Notes under the pieces: model-generated
Seen by the model: only the letters and a program-made list of their open reading frames with translations
The model's database searches: none
Told to the model about the DNA's origin: nothing
Shown here: positions 42,805 to 51,202 of the stretch, piece after piece
How the letters are laid out: every line of letters starts with the position of its first letter
Position numbering within the stretch: position 1 is the first letter of the stretch
Assembly: GCF_019061145.1 (NCBI RefSeq)
Contig: NZ_JAHQZS010000003.1
Span: 310,001-374,000 of the forward strand
Origin: Anianabacter salinae
GTDB taxonomy: Bacteria; Pseudomonadota; Alphaproteobacteria; Rhodobacterales; Rhodobacteraceae
Direction: 5' to 3'
DNA: 64,000 nucleotides
Translations under genes and position numbers: made by a program

Positions 42805-43715
42805 CGGACGCGGGCGGCACTCGGTCCATCTGCGCGACGGCAGAATTGCCCGAGGCGCACGGCGCACCCGATTGGGTCGAGCTCTTGCCCACCGGCGTGG
42901 TGCGCGGGCGCGACGGCCGTGTCTTCGTGGTGGACAATCCCGCCGACGTGGCCGCGACTTCCATGGGCTCGGGCGGCGAACTTCCAATCGACTATGAACA
43001 CCAGGTGGACGGACCGCGCTCCGTTGGACCAATCCCGGCCGCCGGATGGATCGACCGGCTCGAAGTCCGCGACGGCGCGATCTGGGGGCATGTGAAGTGG
43101 ACGGCGAAGGCCGCGAACATGATCGGCGAGCGTGAGTACCGCTACCTTTCGCCGGTGCTGATCCACCGGCAGGACCGCCGCGTTGTCCGCCTGATCGGCG
43201 CGAGCCTCGTTCACCGTCCCAACCTCAACCTCAAGGCCCTGGCAAGCGAGAACATCCCGATGACCGACGAAACCGATGACACCAGGACGGCGGCCGTGGC
43301 CGAGGCGCTCGGCCTGAATGCCGAGGCAACCCCCGAAGAAATGATCGTCGCGATCAACCGGCTGGCCACGCCAGACCCAGCCGCCTACGTGCCAATGCAC
43401 GTTGTTCGCGAATTGATGCGCGCACAGGGTCAGACGGCGGTCTCCATGAACGAAGAGCGCGCCGAAGTGAAGGTCGGTGAGGCCATGGACGCGGGCTATC
43501 TCTCGCCCGCCATGCGGGATTGGGCGGTGGCACTTTGCACGCGCGACCCCGAGGCGTTCGACGGCTTCATCGCCAGCGCGGTCCCCGTGTTCGCCCACCT
43601 GTTCGAGACCCATGCACAAAAGCTGCCGCGCCGGAGCGCAGCCCATGGGCAAGGCGGAGACGCCGAACAGATCGCCCGCACCCTTGGCCTGCCGGTCGAG
43701 AAGGTGCTGGGGTAA
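42801..43715 (+). CDS. Capsid maturation protease/scaffold (Mu gpI-like)
   Basis: 304 aa, Mu gpI-like protease (gpI is 361 aa in Mu). The conserved core is visible: LPIDYEHQ, GPIPAAGWIDRLEV, GHVKWTAKAANMIGEREYRYLSPVLIH and SLVHRPNLNLKAL. After residue 150 comes a hydrophilic scaffold-like part (MTDETDDTRTAAVAEALGL...). An internal ATG at 43260 could start a separate scaffold product, as Mu Z is made from within I. Coupled to the capsid gene by ATGA. Confidence 0.88.
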   Translation: MTDAGGTRSICATAELPEAHGAPDWVELLPTGVVRGRDGRVFVVDNPADVAATSMGSGGELPIDYEHQVDGPRSVGPIPAAGWIDRLEVRDGAIWGHVKWTAKAANMIGEREYRYLSPVLIHRQDRRVVRLIGASLVHRPNLNLKALASENIPMTDETDDTRTAAVAEALGLNAEATPEEMIVAINRLATPDPAAYVPMHVVRELMRAQGQTAVSMNEERAEVKVGEAMDAGYLSPAMRDWAVALCTRDPEAFDGFIASAVPVFAHLFETHAQKLPRRSAAHGQGGDAEQIARTLGLPVEKVLG

Positions 43716-43747
43716 CGAGACCGCCGGGAGTCCAGGCCCGGCGCGCT

Positions 43748-43800
43748 GGTAGCAGGTGAGGTGGCGGTTTCTGTCCATGTTCGCCGTCGTGCCTGCTACC
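43748..43800 (+). other. Long-spaced inverted repeat after the protease gene
   Basis: GGTAGCAGG (43748-43756) and CCTGCTACC (43792-43800) with 35 bp between. It could form a stem-loop in the mRNA between the capsid module and the last gene, acting as an attenuator or processing site. Confidence 0.4.
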
Positions 43801-43822
43801 GGCATCAACCAAGGGGCAACCG

Positions 43823-44227
43823 ATGGCCTTCGACCCACGCGACCTGCTTCGCACTGTCATGGCGGAACTTCGCACCTCGCACGATCTGCGCGCGAAAGCG
43901 GACGCCGCACTCATACGGGCGGCGAAAGCTCTTGGCAGTGCGCTTGATCACCTCGATACGTACGTCGCAGATGAACTGCCGCCCGAGGCCTACCCGGTGA
44001 CAGAGCACCGTCGCGCCCACCGTCCAGGCCGAATGCCCAAGCTCGATGCCGACCCGGAGCTTCGCGCCTTCGTGCTTGCACGCATCGACCGTATGACGTT
44101 TCAGGAGATCGCCGAAGCCGTGGCCGTTGAATACCCCGTTCAAAGGCGTGTTTCACGCTCCACAATTCACTTCTGGTGGCGTCGAAACGAAGGACGCTAC
44201 ACGCCATCCGGACCCGAAAAACAATGA
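43823..44227 (+). CDS. HTH protein at the right end of the Mu-like element, possible small-terminase type
   Basis: 134 aa. N-terminal helical part, then an HTH region: DPELRAFVLARIDRMTFQEIAEAVA ... RRVSRSTIHFWWRRNEG. The pattern (x-ELR-x-F-x(4)-I-x(3)-TFQEIA ... SRSTIHxWW) recalls the DUF3486/gp27-type small terminase HTH of Mu-like phages, but a regulator is equally possible. Last gene before the right end. Start at 43823 after AAGGGGCAACC. Confidence 0.5.
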   Translation: MAFDPRDLLRTVMAELRTSHDLRAKADAALIRAAKALGSALDHLDTYVADELPPEAYPVTEHRRAHRPGRMPKLDADPELRAFVLARIDRMTFQEIAEAVAVEYPVQRRVSRSTIHFWWRRNEGRYTPSGPEKQ

Positions 44228-44264
44228 AAGACGGTCCCGGATAGGCCCGGGACTGCCGCCCTCT

Positions 44265-44278
44265 TCCGGTATCAAACG
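44265..44278 (-). repeat. Right end site R1 (inverted terminal repeat core)
   Basis: TCCGGTATCAAACG, exact reverse complement of L1 at 36251-36264. Only one copy is visible on this side, whereas the left side has two. Confidence 0.75.
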
Positions 44279-44398
44279 CTTAGTTACGACCTTAAACCCA
44301 ATGTTACACAACACCTTCGGACGGGCCTGAGCAGGCACCACGGGTGCCGCGCCGCATGCATGGCCGCCAGACCCCGAAAAAAACATGAAAAAAATCGC

Positions 44399-44427
44399 TT
44401 GCAACACAGAAGTCATGGCCCTAGATG
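44399..44427 (+). promoter_or_regulatory. Candidate promoter of the ornithine decarboxylase gene
   Basis: TTGCAA (44399-44404), 17-bp spacer, TAGATG (44422-44427). The implied transcript starts near 44434 and has a leader of about 140 nt before the ATG. Confidence 0.45.
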
Positions 44428-44433
44428 CCCCCG

Positions 44434-44574
44434 CAAGACGCCAACGCACGCGCCTCTGGCGAGGTGGGCAATTCAACCCCCACGCGGTTACGCAGCGACG
44501 GTAACGTCTCCCTTGGAACTGAGCGGTCTCATGCGGGCGTGTCCCCATTATGGCCGGGTCTATTGGAGATGACC
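44434..44574 (+). ncRNA. Structured leader of ornithine decarboxylase (speF-like RNA)
   Basis: Several pairings are evident: GTGGG with CCCAC (around 44465-44485), GTTAC with GTAAC (around 44488-44505), and GGTC-x10-GACC (44557-44574) that places the GGAG ribosome binding site in a loop. An RNA motif called speF is known upstream of ornithine decarboxylase genes in alphaproteobacteria; position and size fit, but I cannot confirm the match without a covariance search. Confidence 0.5.
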
Positions 44575-45747
44575 ATGAACGCTTTCGTAACCGACGTCGT
44601 CGGCGACGCCGTCGTCGCATTCCCCTCGCGTGTCGAGACCTTCATCCGTGCCCATGAATTCGACCGTCCGACGCTGGTGATCGACACCGACGTCGTCGCG
44701 CGTGAGTATCGTGCGCTCGATGCTGGCCTTGGCCACGCCAACATCCACTATGCCGTCAAGGCGAACCCGCACCGTGCGATCATCGAGACGCTTGTCGGCC
44801 TCGGCTCGCATTTCGATGCGGCCTCGCGCGGCGAGATCGAGTTGTGCCTGTCGCTTGGCGCCGATCCCTCGACCGTGTCCTTTGGCAACACCATCAAGCG
44901 CGCCTCCGACATCGCTTTCGCGTGGCACGCCGGTGTAACGCTGTTCGCGGCAGACGCCGAGGAAGAGCTTGAGAAGATCGCCGCCAACGCCCCCGGCGCG
45001 CAAGTCTACATCCGCCTGATCGTCGACGCGTCCGAGGCCGACTGGCCGCTGTCGCGCAAGTTCGGCTGCGCCCGCGACAAGGCGCTGTCGCTGCTGGCAA
45101 TGGCGCGTGACCTTGGGCTGTCGCCGGTCGGTTTCTCGTTCCACGTCGGATCGCAGACCCGCCGCGCCGAGATGTGGACTGCCACGCTCGACCAGATCGC
45201 GCAGGTCTGGCACGACGCCAAGGCGGCAGGCTTCGACCTGACGCTTCTGAACATCGGCGGCGGTTTCCCGGCGTTCTACGGCGAGGCGATCGACCACCCC
45301 ACCACCTACGCTGCCCGCGTGATGGAGCTTGTGACCGAACGTTTCGGCCACGTCCCCCACGTCATGGCAGAGCCGGGCCGCGGACTTGTCGCGGAATGCG
45401 GCATGATCGCCGCCGAGGTGATGCTGGTGTCGCGCAAATCCGAGACCGAGATGCACCGCTGGGTCTATCTCGACATCGGCAAGTTCTCGGGGCTGGCCGA
45501 AACCATCGACGAGGCGATCCGCTACCAGTTCATCACTGACCGCGATCATGAGTCGACCGGTGCCTGCATCCTGGCCGGTCCGTCCTGCGACAGCGCCGAC
45601 GTGCTGTACGAAAAGCGGCCCGTGCAATTGCCCCTTGGCCTGACCTCGGGCGACCGGATCATCATCCGCAACTGCGGCGCCTACACCTCGACCTACTCGT
45701 CGGTCGGGTTCAACGGCTTCCCTCCGCTGGACGTGATCGCGATCTGA
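44575..45747 (+). CDS. Ornithine decarboxylase (PLP fold type III)
   Basis: 390 aa, eukaryote-like ornithine/diaminopimelate decarboxylase family. Converts ornithine to putrescine. Lys62 in YAVKANP is the PLP lysine; other signatures are GFSFHVGSQ, NIGGGFPAFY, AEPGRGLVAE and GPSCDSADVL with the active-site Cys. Bifunctional lysine/ornithine activity is possible. The ATG at 44575 has GGAG at 7-nt spacing; the ATG at 44569 is too close to it. A terminator follows. Confidence 0.93.
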   Translation: MNAFVTDVVGDAVVAFPSRVETFIRAHEFDRPTLVIDTDVVAREYRALDAGLGHANIHYAVKANPHRAIIETLVGLGSHFDAASRGEIELCLSLGADPSTVSFGNTIKRASDIAFAWHAGVTLFAADAEEELEKIAANAPGAQVYIRLIVDASEADWPLSRKFGCARDKALSLLAMARDLGLSPVGFSFHVGSQTRRAEMWTATLDQIAQVWHDAKAAGFDLTLLNIGGGFPAFYGEAIDHPTTYAARVMELVTERFGHVPHVMAEPGRGLVAECGMIAAEVMLVSRKSETEMHRWVYLDIGKFSGLAETIDEAIRYQFITDRDHESTGACILAGPSCDSADVLYEKRPVQLPLGLTSGDRIIIRNCGAYTSTYSSVGFNGFPPLDVIAI

Positions 45748-45769
45748 TCGCTGCCGGACGCTGACAGAC

Positions 45770-45799
45770 AAGGCCCTGCGCAGCCAGCGCGGGGCCTTT
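45770..45799 (+). terminator. Terminator after ornithine decarboxylase
   Basis: 12-bp stem AAGGCCCTGCGC / GCGCGGGGCCTT with one G-T pair, loop AGCCA, then a short T-run (TTTCGCATTT). Confidence 0.75.
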
Positions 45800-45815
45800 C
45801 GCATTTCTGGCAGGC

Positions 45816-45905
45816 CAAATCCTCGCCGAGGATTTGCACGCAGAGTTTCGCTGAAACTCTGCCCGCCGCCGCCGTGCCAAAGCTCTGGCCCAAAGCGCTG
45901 CTTTG
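45816..45905. repeat. Three consecutive short hairpins upstream of ftsW
   Basis: CAAATCCT-CGCCG-AGGATTTG (45816-45836), GCAGAGTTTC-GCT-GAAACTCTGC (45840-45862) and CAAAGC-GCT-GCTTTG (45891-45905). All perfect. They lie in the 220-bp ODC-ftsW gap, and I recall similar short palindromes between genes of Rhodobacteraceae. Confidence 0.6.
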
Positions 45906-45967
45906 CGCTACGCTGAAAGCCAGACCCGGAAAACCGGGCGACGAGCAAGGCACGAGGCAGGCATTCC

Positions 45968-47137
45968 ATGACCGAGATGGTCTTTGGGTCGATTCCCGTT
46001 CGGGAAGGCGAACCCATCCTCCCCCGCTGGTGGCGCACCATCGACAAATGGTCGATGTCCGCCATCCTGATCCTGTTCGGCATCGGCATCCTGCTGGGGC
46101 TTGCCGCCTCGCCGCCGCTGGCCGACCGAAACGGCCTGTCACCGTTCTACTATGTCGAACGGCAGGCGTTCTTCGGCGTGCTGGCCATCGCCACGATGAT
46201 CTTCGTGTCGATGCAGAAACCCGAGACGGTGCGCCGCATCGGCATCCTGGGCTTCTTCGCAGCCTTCGCGGCGATCGCCCTTTTGCCGGTGTTCGGCACG
46301 GATTTCGGCAAGGGCGCGGTGCGCTGGTATTCCTTCGGTTTCGCCAGCGTCCAGCCCTCCGAGTTCCTCAAGCCCGGGTTCATCGTCATCTGCGCCTGGC
46401 TGATGGCCGCCGCGCAAGAGATCAACGGCCCCCCGGGGCGGGTGTTCTCGTTCGGCATCGCCATCGTCACCGCCTTCTTTCTCGCCATGCAGCCGGATTT
46501 CGGCCAGGCCTGCCTCATCATCTTTGGCTGGGGCGTGATGTATTTCGTCGCCGGGGCGCCGTTCCTGTTGCTGATGGGCATGGCGGGCGCCGTCGTGATC
46601 GCGGGCATCTTCGCCTATGAAGGGTCCGAGCATTTCGCCCGCCGCATCGATGGCTTCCTCTCCGCCGAGATCGACCCCCGCACGCAGATCGGATACGCGA
46701 CCAACGCCATCCAGGAAGGCGGGTTCTTCGGTGTCGGTGTCGGCGGGGGCGAAGTGAAATGGTCGCTGCCCGATGCCCATACCGATTTCATCATCGCCGT
46801 CGCGGCCGAGGAATACGGGCTGGTTCTGGTGCTGGTCATCATCGCGCTCTACGCGCTCATCACCTTGCGGGCGCTCTATCGCCTCGGACGCGAGCGGGAC
46901 CCCTTCATCCGGCTGGCGGGCACCGGCATCGCCTGCATGTTCGGCATCCAGGCGATCATCAACATGGGCGTCGCGGTGCGGCTCTTGCCCGCCAAGGGCA
47001 TGACGCTGCCCTTTGTCAGCTACGGCGGGTCGTCACTTATCGCGGCGGGGCTGATGGTGGGGGCGCTTCTGGCCTTTACCCGCACCCGGCCGCAGGGTGA
47101 AATGGCGGATATCCTGCTGAAACGGAGACGCCCCTGA
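45968..47137 (+). CDS. ftsW: Septal peptidoglycan polymerase FtsW
   Basis: 389 aa SEDS protein with about ten membrane helices. Diagnostic segments: [38 protein letters not shown] and the conserved loop [20 protein letters not shown], then [21 protein letters not shown]. Polymerises lipid II at the septum with FtsI. First dcw gene in the window; ftsI, mraY and murD are not present. Its stop overlaps the murG start (TGATG). Confidence 0.97.
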   Translation: MTEMVFGSIPVREGEPILPRWWRTIDKWSMSAILILFGIGILLGLAASPPLADRNGLSPFYYVERQAFFGVLAIATMIFVSMQKPETVRRIGILGFFAAFAAIALLPVFGTDFGKGAVRWYSFGFASVQPSEFLKPGFIVICAWLMAAAQEINGPPGRVFSFGIAIVTAFFLAMQPDFGQACLIIFGWGVMYFVAGAPFLLLMGMAGAVVIAGIFAYEGSEHFARRIDGFLSAEIDPRTQIGYATNAIQEGGFFGVGVGGGEVKWSLPDAHTDFIIAVAAEEYGLVLVLVIIALYALITLRALYRLGRERDPFIRLAGTGIACMFGIQAIINMGVAVRLLPAKGMTLPFVSYGGSSLIAAGLMVGALLAFTRTRPQGEMADILLKRRRP

Positions 47138-48255
47138 TGGCCCGCAAGCCGCGTCTTGTCATCGCCGCCGGCGGCACCGGGGGCCACATGTTCCCGGCGC
47201 AATCTCTGGCCGAGATCATGTTGCGGCGCGGTTGGCGCGTCACCCTGACCACCGACGCACGCGGCGCGCGCTACACGGGGGGCTTTCCGCATTCGGTCGA
47301 GGTCGAGCAGGTGTCCTCGGCCACCTTCGCGCGCGGCGGAATTGTTGCGAAGGCGGGGGTGCCGCTGCGCATCGCTGGCGGCGCGCTGTCGGCAAGCTGG
47401 CGCTTTCTGCGCGACCGCCCCGACGTGGTGGTGGGCTTTGGCGGCTATCCGACCATTCCCGCGCTGTCCGCCGCCGTCGCCCTGCGCATCCCGCGCATGA
47501 TCCATGAACAGAACGGCGTTCTGGGCCGTGTGAACCGGCTGTTCGGCGGCCGCGTTCACGCCATCGCTTGCGGCACTTGGCCGACGAAACACCTGCCCGG
47601 CGGGGTCGAGGCGATCCATACCGGCAACCCCGTGCGCGCGCTGGTCCATGACAAGGCCGGTGCGCCCTACATTCCGCCCGGCGACTATCCGATGTCGGTG
47701 CTGGTCATCGGCGGCAGCCAGGGCGCGCGGGTGATGTCGGACGCGGTGCCGCCCGCCATCGCGGCGCTGCCCGCCGAGATCCTGCGCCATCTGCGCATCG
47801 CCCATCAGGCCCGCCCCGAGGATATCGAGCGTGTCGCGCAGTTCTACGCGCAGGCAGGCATCGACGCCGAGGTCGAGCCGTTCTTTTCCGACGTGCCGCG
47901 CCGCATGGCCGAGGCGCAGCTTGTCATCAGCCGCGCAGGCGCCTCGTCGGTCGCCGACATCTCGGTGATCGGGCGTCCCGCCATCCTGATCCCCTTTGCC
48001 GCTGCGACCGAAGACCACCAGACCGCGAACGCTCAGGCGCTGGTCGATGCGGGCGGCGCGATCCGCCTGCCAGAGCGCAAGGCGACGCCCGAGGCGCTGA
48101 CCGAGCAGATCGAAAGCGTCCTGGGCAATCCGCGGGGCGCGGCGCAGATGGCCAACGCGGCGCTGTCCTGCGGCAAACCCGACGCCGCGTCGGATCTCGC
48201 GGACATGGTGCAGGCCCTGGCGGGCACTGGCAAGGAGGCACAAGACCGGGCATGA
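47137..48255 (+). CDS. murG: UDP-N-acetylglucosamine transferase MurG
   Basis: 372 aa GT28 enzyme that converts lipid I to lipid II on the inner face of the membrane. GGTGGH at residues 12-17, [39 protein letters not shown] and the C-terminal [23 protein letters not shown]. Coupled to ftsW by a 1-bp overlap. Confidence 0.97.
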   Translation: MARKPRLVIAAGGTGGHMFPAQSLAEIMLRRGWRVTLTTDARGARYTGGFPHSVEVEQVSSATFARGGIVAKAGVPLRIAGGALSASWRFLRDRPDVVVGFGGYPTIPALSAAVALRIPRMIHEQNGVLGRVNRLFGGRVHAIACGTWPTKHLPGGVEAIHTGNPVRALVHDKAGAPYIPPGDYPMSVLVIGGSQGARVMSDAVPPAIAALPAEILRHLRIAHQARPEDIERVAQFYAQAGIDAEVEPFFSDVPRRMAEAQLVISRAGASSVADISVIGRPAILIPFAAATEDHQTANAQALVDAGGAIRLPERKATPEALTEQIESVLGNPRGAAQMANAALSCGKPDAASDLADMVQALAGTGKEAQDRA

Positions 48256-48290
48256 AGCACGAGATTTTCGACAGGTTCAGGGGACACGCG

Positions 48291-49688
48291 ATGAACGCCG
48301 CCACGAAACTTCCGACGCAGCTTGGCCCGATCCACTTTGTCGGCATCGGCGGCATCGGCATGTCGGGCATCGCCGAGGTGCTGCTGAACCACGGTTACAG
48401 CGTTCAGGGGTCCGACCTGAAGGCGTCGAAGATCACCGACCGGCTGGAGAGCCTTGGCGCCACCGTGATGATCGGACAGTCCGCCGGGAACCTGGGCCAT
48501 GCCGAGGTCGTCGTCATCTCGTCCGCGATCAAGCCCGGCAACCCCGAGCTTGAGGCCGCGCGCAGCCGGGGCCTGCCGGTGGTGCGCCGGGCCGAGATGC
48601 TGGCCGAGTTGATGCGCCTGAAATCCAACATCGCCGTCGCGGGCACCCACGGCAAGACGACCACGACCACGATGGTCGCCACGCTGCTGGATGCGGGCGG
48701 GATTGACCCCACGGTCATCAACGGCGGCATCATCCACGCCTACGGCTCGAACGCCCGGATGGGGCAGGGCGACTGGATGGTGGTCGAGGCCGACGAGAGC
48801 GATGGCACCTTCAACCGACTGCCCGCGACCATCGCCATCGTCACCAACATCGACCCCGAGCATATGGAGCACTGGGGCGACTTCGAGACGCTCAAGGACG
48901 GCTTTTACCAGTTCGTGTCGAACATCCCGTTCTACGGCCTTGCCGTCTGCTGCACCGATCACCCCGAGGTGCAGGCGCTGGTGGGCCGGATCACCGACCG
49001 CCGCGTCGTCACCTTCGGCTTCAACGCGCAGGCCGACGTGCGCGCTGTGAACCTGCGCTATGAGGCGGGCGTCGCGCATTTCGACATCGCGCTGCAGGCC
49101 GAGGGCGCGGTGATCGAGGGCTGCACCCTGCCGATGCCGGGCGATCACAACGTGTCGAACGCGCTGTCCGCCGTCGCCGTCGCCCGCCATCTTGGCATGA
49201 CGCGTGACCAGATCCGCGCCGCGCTTGCGGCCTTCGGGGGCGTCAACCGACGCTTCACGAAGGTCGGCGAATGGAACGGCGTGCCGGTCATCGACGACTA
49301 CGGCCATCACCCGGTGGAAATCGCCGCCGTCCTGCGCGCCGCGCGCCAGTCCTCCACCGGCCGCGTCATCGCCGTGCACCAGCCGCACCGCTACACCCGC
49401 CTGTCCTCGCTGTTCGAGGAGTTCTGCGGCTGTTTCCACGACGCCGATGTCGTCGGCATCGCGGATGTCTATGGCGCGGGCGAAGACCCGATCCCCGGCG
49501 CGTCGCGCGATGATCTGGTCAAGGGCCTGACCCGCCACGGCCACCGCAACGCCCATGCCATCGCCGATCAGGACGCGCTGACCGCGCTGGTCCGGGCCGA
49601 GGCGAAACCGGGCGACATCGTCGTCTGCCTTGGCGCGGGCACGATCAGTGCCTGGGCCAACGCGCTGCCGGGGAAGCTGGCGGAATGA
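48291..49688 (+). CDS. murC: UDP-N-acetylmuramate-L-alanine ligase MurC
   Basis: 465 aa. N-terminal Rossmann motif [11 protein letters not shown] (16-26), ATP-binding [11 protein letters not shown] near residue 118, central [11 protein letters not shown], and C-terminal [10 protein letters not shown]. Adds L-Ala to UDP-MurNAc. The ATG at 48291 is chosen because AGGGG lies 8 nt upstream and the product matches other MurC starts; an in-frame ATG at 48252 overlapping murG is less well placed. Confidence 0.97.
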   Translation: MNAATKLPTQLGPIHFVGIGGIGMSGIAEVLLNHGYSVQGSDLKASKITDRLESLGATVMIGQSAGNLGHAEVVVISSAIKPGNPELEAARSRGLPVVRRAEMLAELMRLKSNIAVAGTHGKTTTTTMVATLLDAGGIDPTVINGGIIHAYGSNARMGQGDWMVVEADESDGTFNRLPATIAIVTNIDPEHMEHWGDFETLKDGFYQFVSNIPFYGLAVCCTDHPEVQALVGRITDRRVVTFGFNAQADVRAVNLRYEAGVAHFDIALQAEGAVIEGCTLPMPGDHNVSNALSAVAVARHLGMTRDQIRAALAAFGGVNRRFTKVGEWNGVPVIDDYGHHPVEIAAVLRAARQSSTGRVIAVHQPHRYTRLSSLFEEFCGCFHDADVVGIADVYGAGEDPIPGASRDDLVKGLTRHGHRNAHAIADQDALTALVRAEAKPGDIVVCLGAGTISAWANALPGKLAE

Positions 49689-49951
49689 GCGCGCCGCTGA
49701 TCGCCGCCTGCCTCTGGGCGCTTGCCTCGACTATCGTGGCGTTGTTGCCGATGCGGGCGCAGATGATCCCCGGCCTGATGCTGCTGATCGCGGCGCCGGT
49801 GCTCCTGGTCTGGATCGCCGCCGCGCACGGCATCTGGGTGACGGCGGGCTGCACGCTGGCGGTGCTGTCGCTGTTCCGCAATCCGCTGATCTACCTCGTG
49901 CGCCGTGCGCTTGGTCTGCCCACCCATATCCCCGAGGAGCTGCGCCGATGA
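49685..49951 (+). CDS. DUF2484 family membrane protein (first copy)
   Basis: 88 aa, hydrophobic, about three membrane helices ([20 protein letters not shown] ... [14 protein letters not shown]). DUF2484 proteins are found between murC and murB in Rhodobacteraceae. ATGA overlap with murC before it and with the second copy after it, which implies a role tied to the cell-wall operon; the function is unknown. Confidence 0.85.
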   Translation: MSAPLIAACLWALASTIVALLPMRAQMIPGLMLLIAAPVLLVWIAAAHGIWVTAGCTLAVLSLFRNPLIYLVRRALGLPTHIPEELRR

Positions 49952-50223
49952 CCCTGTCGCTGACCCTTGCATGCCTCTGGGCGCTGGCCGCCAACCTGAT
50001 CGCCATGCTTCCGTCCAAGCGCCACCACTGGCCGCAAGCCTATGCACTGATCGTGGTCGGCATCCCCATCGTGGGCTATGTCACCTACCAGCACGGCCCG
50101 TGGATCGGCCTGATCGTGATGGCGGCGGGCGTGTCGATCCTGCGCTGGCCGGCGTATTACTTCGCGCTCTGGATCAAGCGGCAGGTGACTGGGCCGAAGG
50201 TGACTGGGCCGAAGACGGATTGA
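49948..50223 (+). CDS. DUF2484 family membrane protein (second copy)
   Basis: 91 aa, paralogue of the preceding gene: both start with a hydrophobic helix containing CLWALA and continue with I-x-x-LP then a second helix and an RxPxYxxxxIKR-type end. The C-terminus carries a perfect 15-bp tandem repeat (50185-50214) that doubles VTGPK. Starts in ATGA overlap with the first copy. Confidence 0.82.
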   Translation: MTLSLTLACLWALAANLIAMLPSKRHHWPQAYALIVVGIPIVGYVTYQHGPWIGLIVMAAGVSILRWPAYYFALWIKRQVTGPKVTGPKTD

Positions 50224-50225
50224 CG

Positions 50226-51155
50226 ATGACGTTCGACCTCCCCCCCGTCCGGGGCACGCTGACACAGGCCAAGCCGCTGGCAGAGCTGACGTGGCTGCGC
50301 GTCGGCGGGCCTGCGGACTGGCTGTTCCAGCCTGCGGACGCGGAGGACCTGAGCCAGTTCCTTGCGGCGCTCGATCCCGAAATCCCGGTGTTTCCCATCG
50401 GCGTTGGGTCGAACCTGATCGTGCGGGACGGCGGCATCCGGGGTGTGGTGATCCGGCTGGGACGTGGGTTCAATGCAATCGACATCGACGGACAGACCGT
50501 CACGGCAGGGGCGGCGGCGCTGGATGCTCATGTCGCGCGCAAGGCGGCCGAAGCTGGTACGGATCTGACATTCCTGCGCACCATCCCCGGCGCCATCGGC
50601 GGTGCGGTCTGCATGAACGCGGGCTGCTATGGCACTTACATCGCAGATGTTTTCGTCTCTGCAACCGGGATCGACCGGGCGGGGCGCAAGATCACCCTGA
50701 CGGAGGGTGACTTGTCTTTTTCCTACCGCCACGCGTCCGTCCCCGAAGGCGTGATCCTGACCTCCGCCACGCTGCGAGGCCCCGAAGGCGACCCCGCCAC
50801 CCTTGCAGGAAAAATGCAAGACCAGCTTGCACGGCGCGACGCGACGCAGCCCACCAAGGACCGCACTGCCGGATCGACGTTCCGCAACCCCGCCGGGTTC
50901 TCGTCGACGGGGCGCGCGGATGACACTCATGATCTCAAGGCGTGGAAGCTGATCGACGACGCCGGGCTGCGGGGCCACCGCCTGGGCGGCGCGCAGATGT
51001 CGGAAAAGCACCCCAACTTCCTGACCAACACCGGAACCGCCTCCGCCCATGATCTCGAATCGCTGGGCGAGGAGGTGCGAAAAAGGGTGTTCCAAACCGC
51101 CGGCATTCAGCTAGAGTGGGAAGTAATCAGGGTCGGCGAACCGGCCCGCACATAA
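50226..51155 (+). CDS. murB: UDP-N-acetylenolpyruvoylglucosamine reductase MurB
   Basis: 309 aa FAD enzyme. Signatures: [60 protein letters not shown] with the catalytic Ser, and SEKHPNF near the C-terminus with Glu; the Tyr of type I enzymes is found in [14 protein letters not shown] two bases after the second DUF2484 stop. Confidence 0.96.
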   Translation: MTFDLPPVRGTLTQAKPLAELTWLRVGGPADWLFQPADAEDLSQFLAALDPEIPVFPIGVGSNLIVRDGGIRGVVIRLGRGFNAIDIDGQTVTAGAAALDAHVARKAAEAGTDLTFLRTIPGAIGGAVCMNAGCYGTYIADVFVSATGIDRAGRKITLTEGDLSFSYRHASVPEGVILTSATLRGPEGDPATLAGKMQDQLARRDATQPTKDRTAGSTFRNPAGFSSTGRADDTHDLKAWKLIDDAGLRGHRLGGAQMSEKHPNFLTNTGTASAHDLESLGEEVRKRVFQTAGIQLEWEVIRVGEPART

Positions 51156-51202
51156 CGACAAAAGCGACCGGGCAAGAAACGACCCGGCAACACGAGGCAC
51201 AG

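Larger units (their letters stand above)
36236..44293. mobile_element. Compact Mu-like transposable element (about 8 kb)
   Basis: The element is bounded by CGTTTGATACCGGA (36251-36264) and its exact inverse TCCGGTATCAAACG (44265-44278). It contains repressor, Ner-like, transposase A, ATPase B, two small early genes, GemA, a terminator, Mor-like activator, major capsid, capsid protease and an HTH protein. Compared with Mu (about 37 kb) it lacks lysis, portal, large terminase, second head protein and all tail genes. All frames are open. Exact ends are uncertain by some 20 bp because no clear 5-bp target duplication with TG/CA termini could be fixed. Confidence 0.85.
44228..44574. other. Gap with right end of the Mu-like element and ornithine decarboxylase leader
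   Basis: 347 bp without a gene. The right end core is at 44265-44278 and element DNA probably stops between 44293 and about 44315. The rest is host sequence: promoter and leader of the ornithine decarboxylase gene. Confidence 0.6.
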
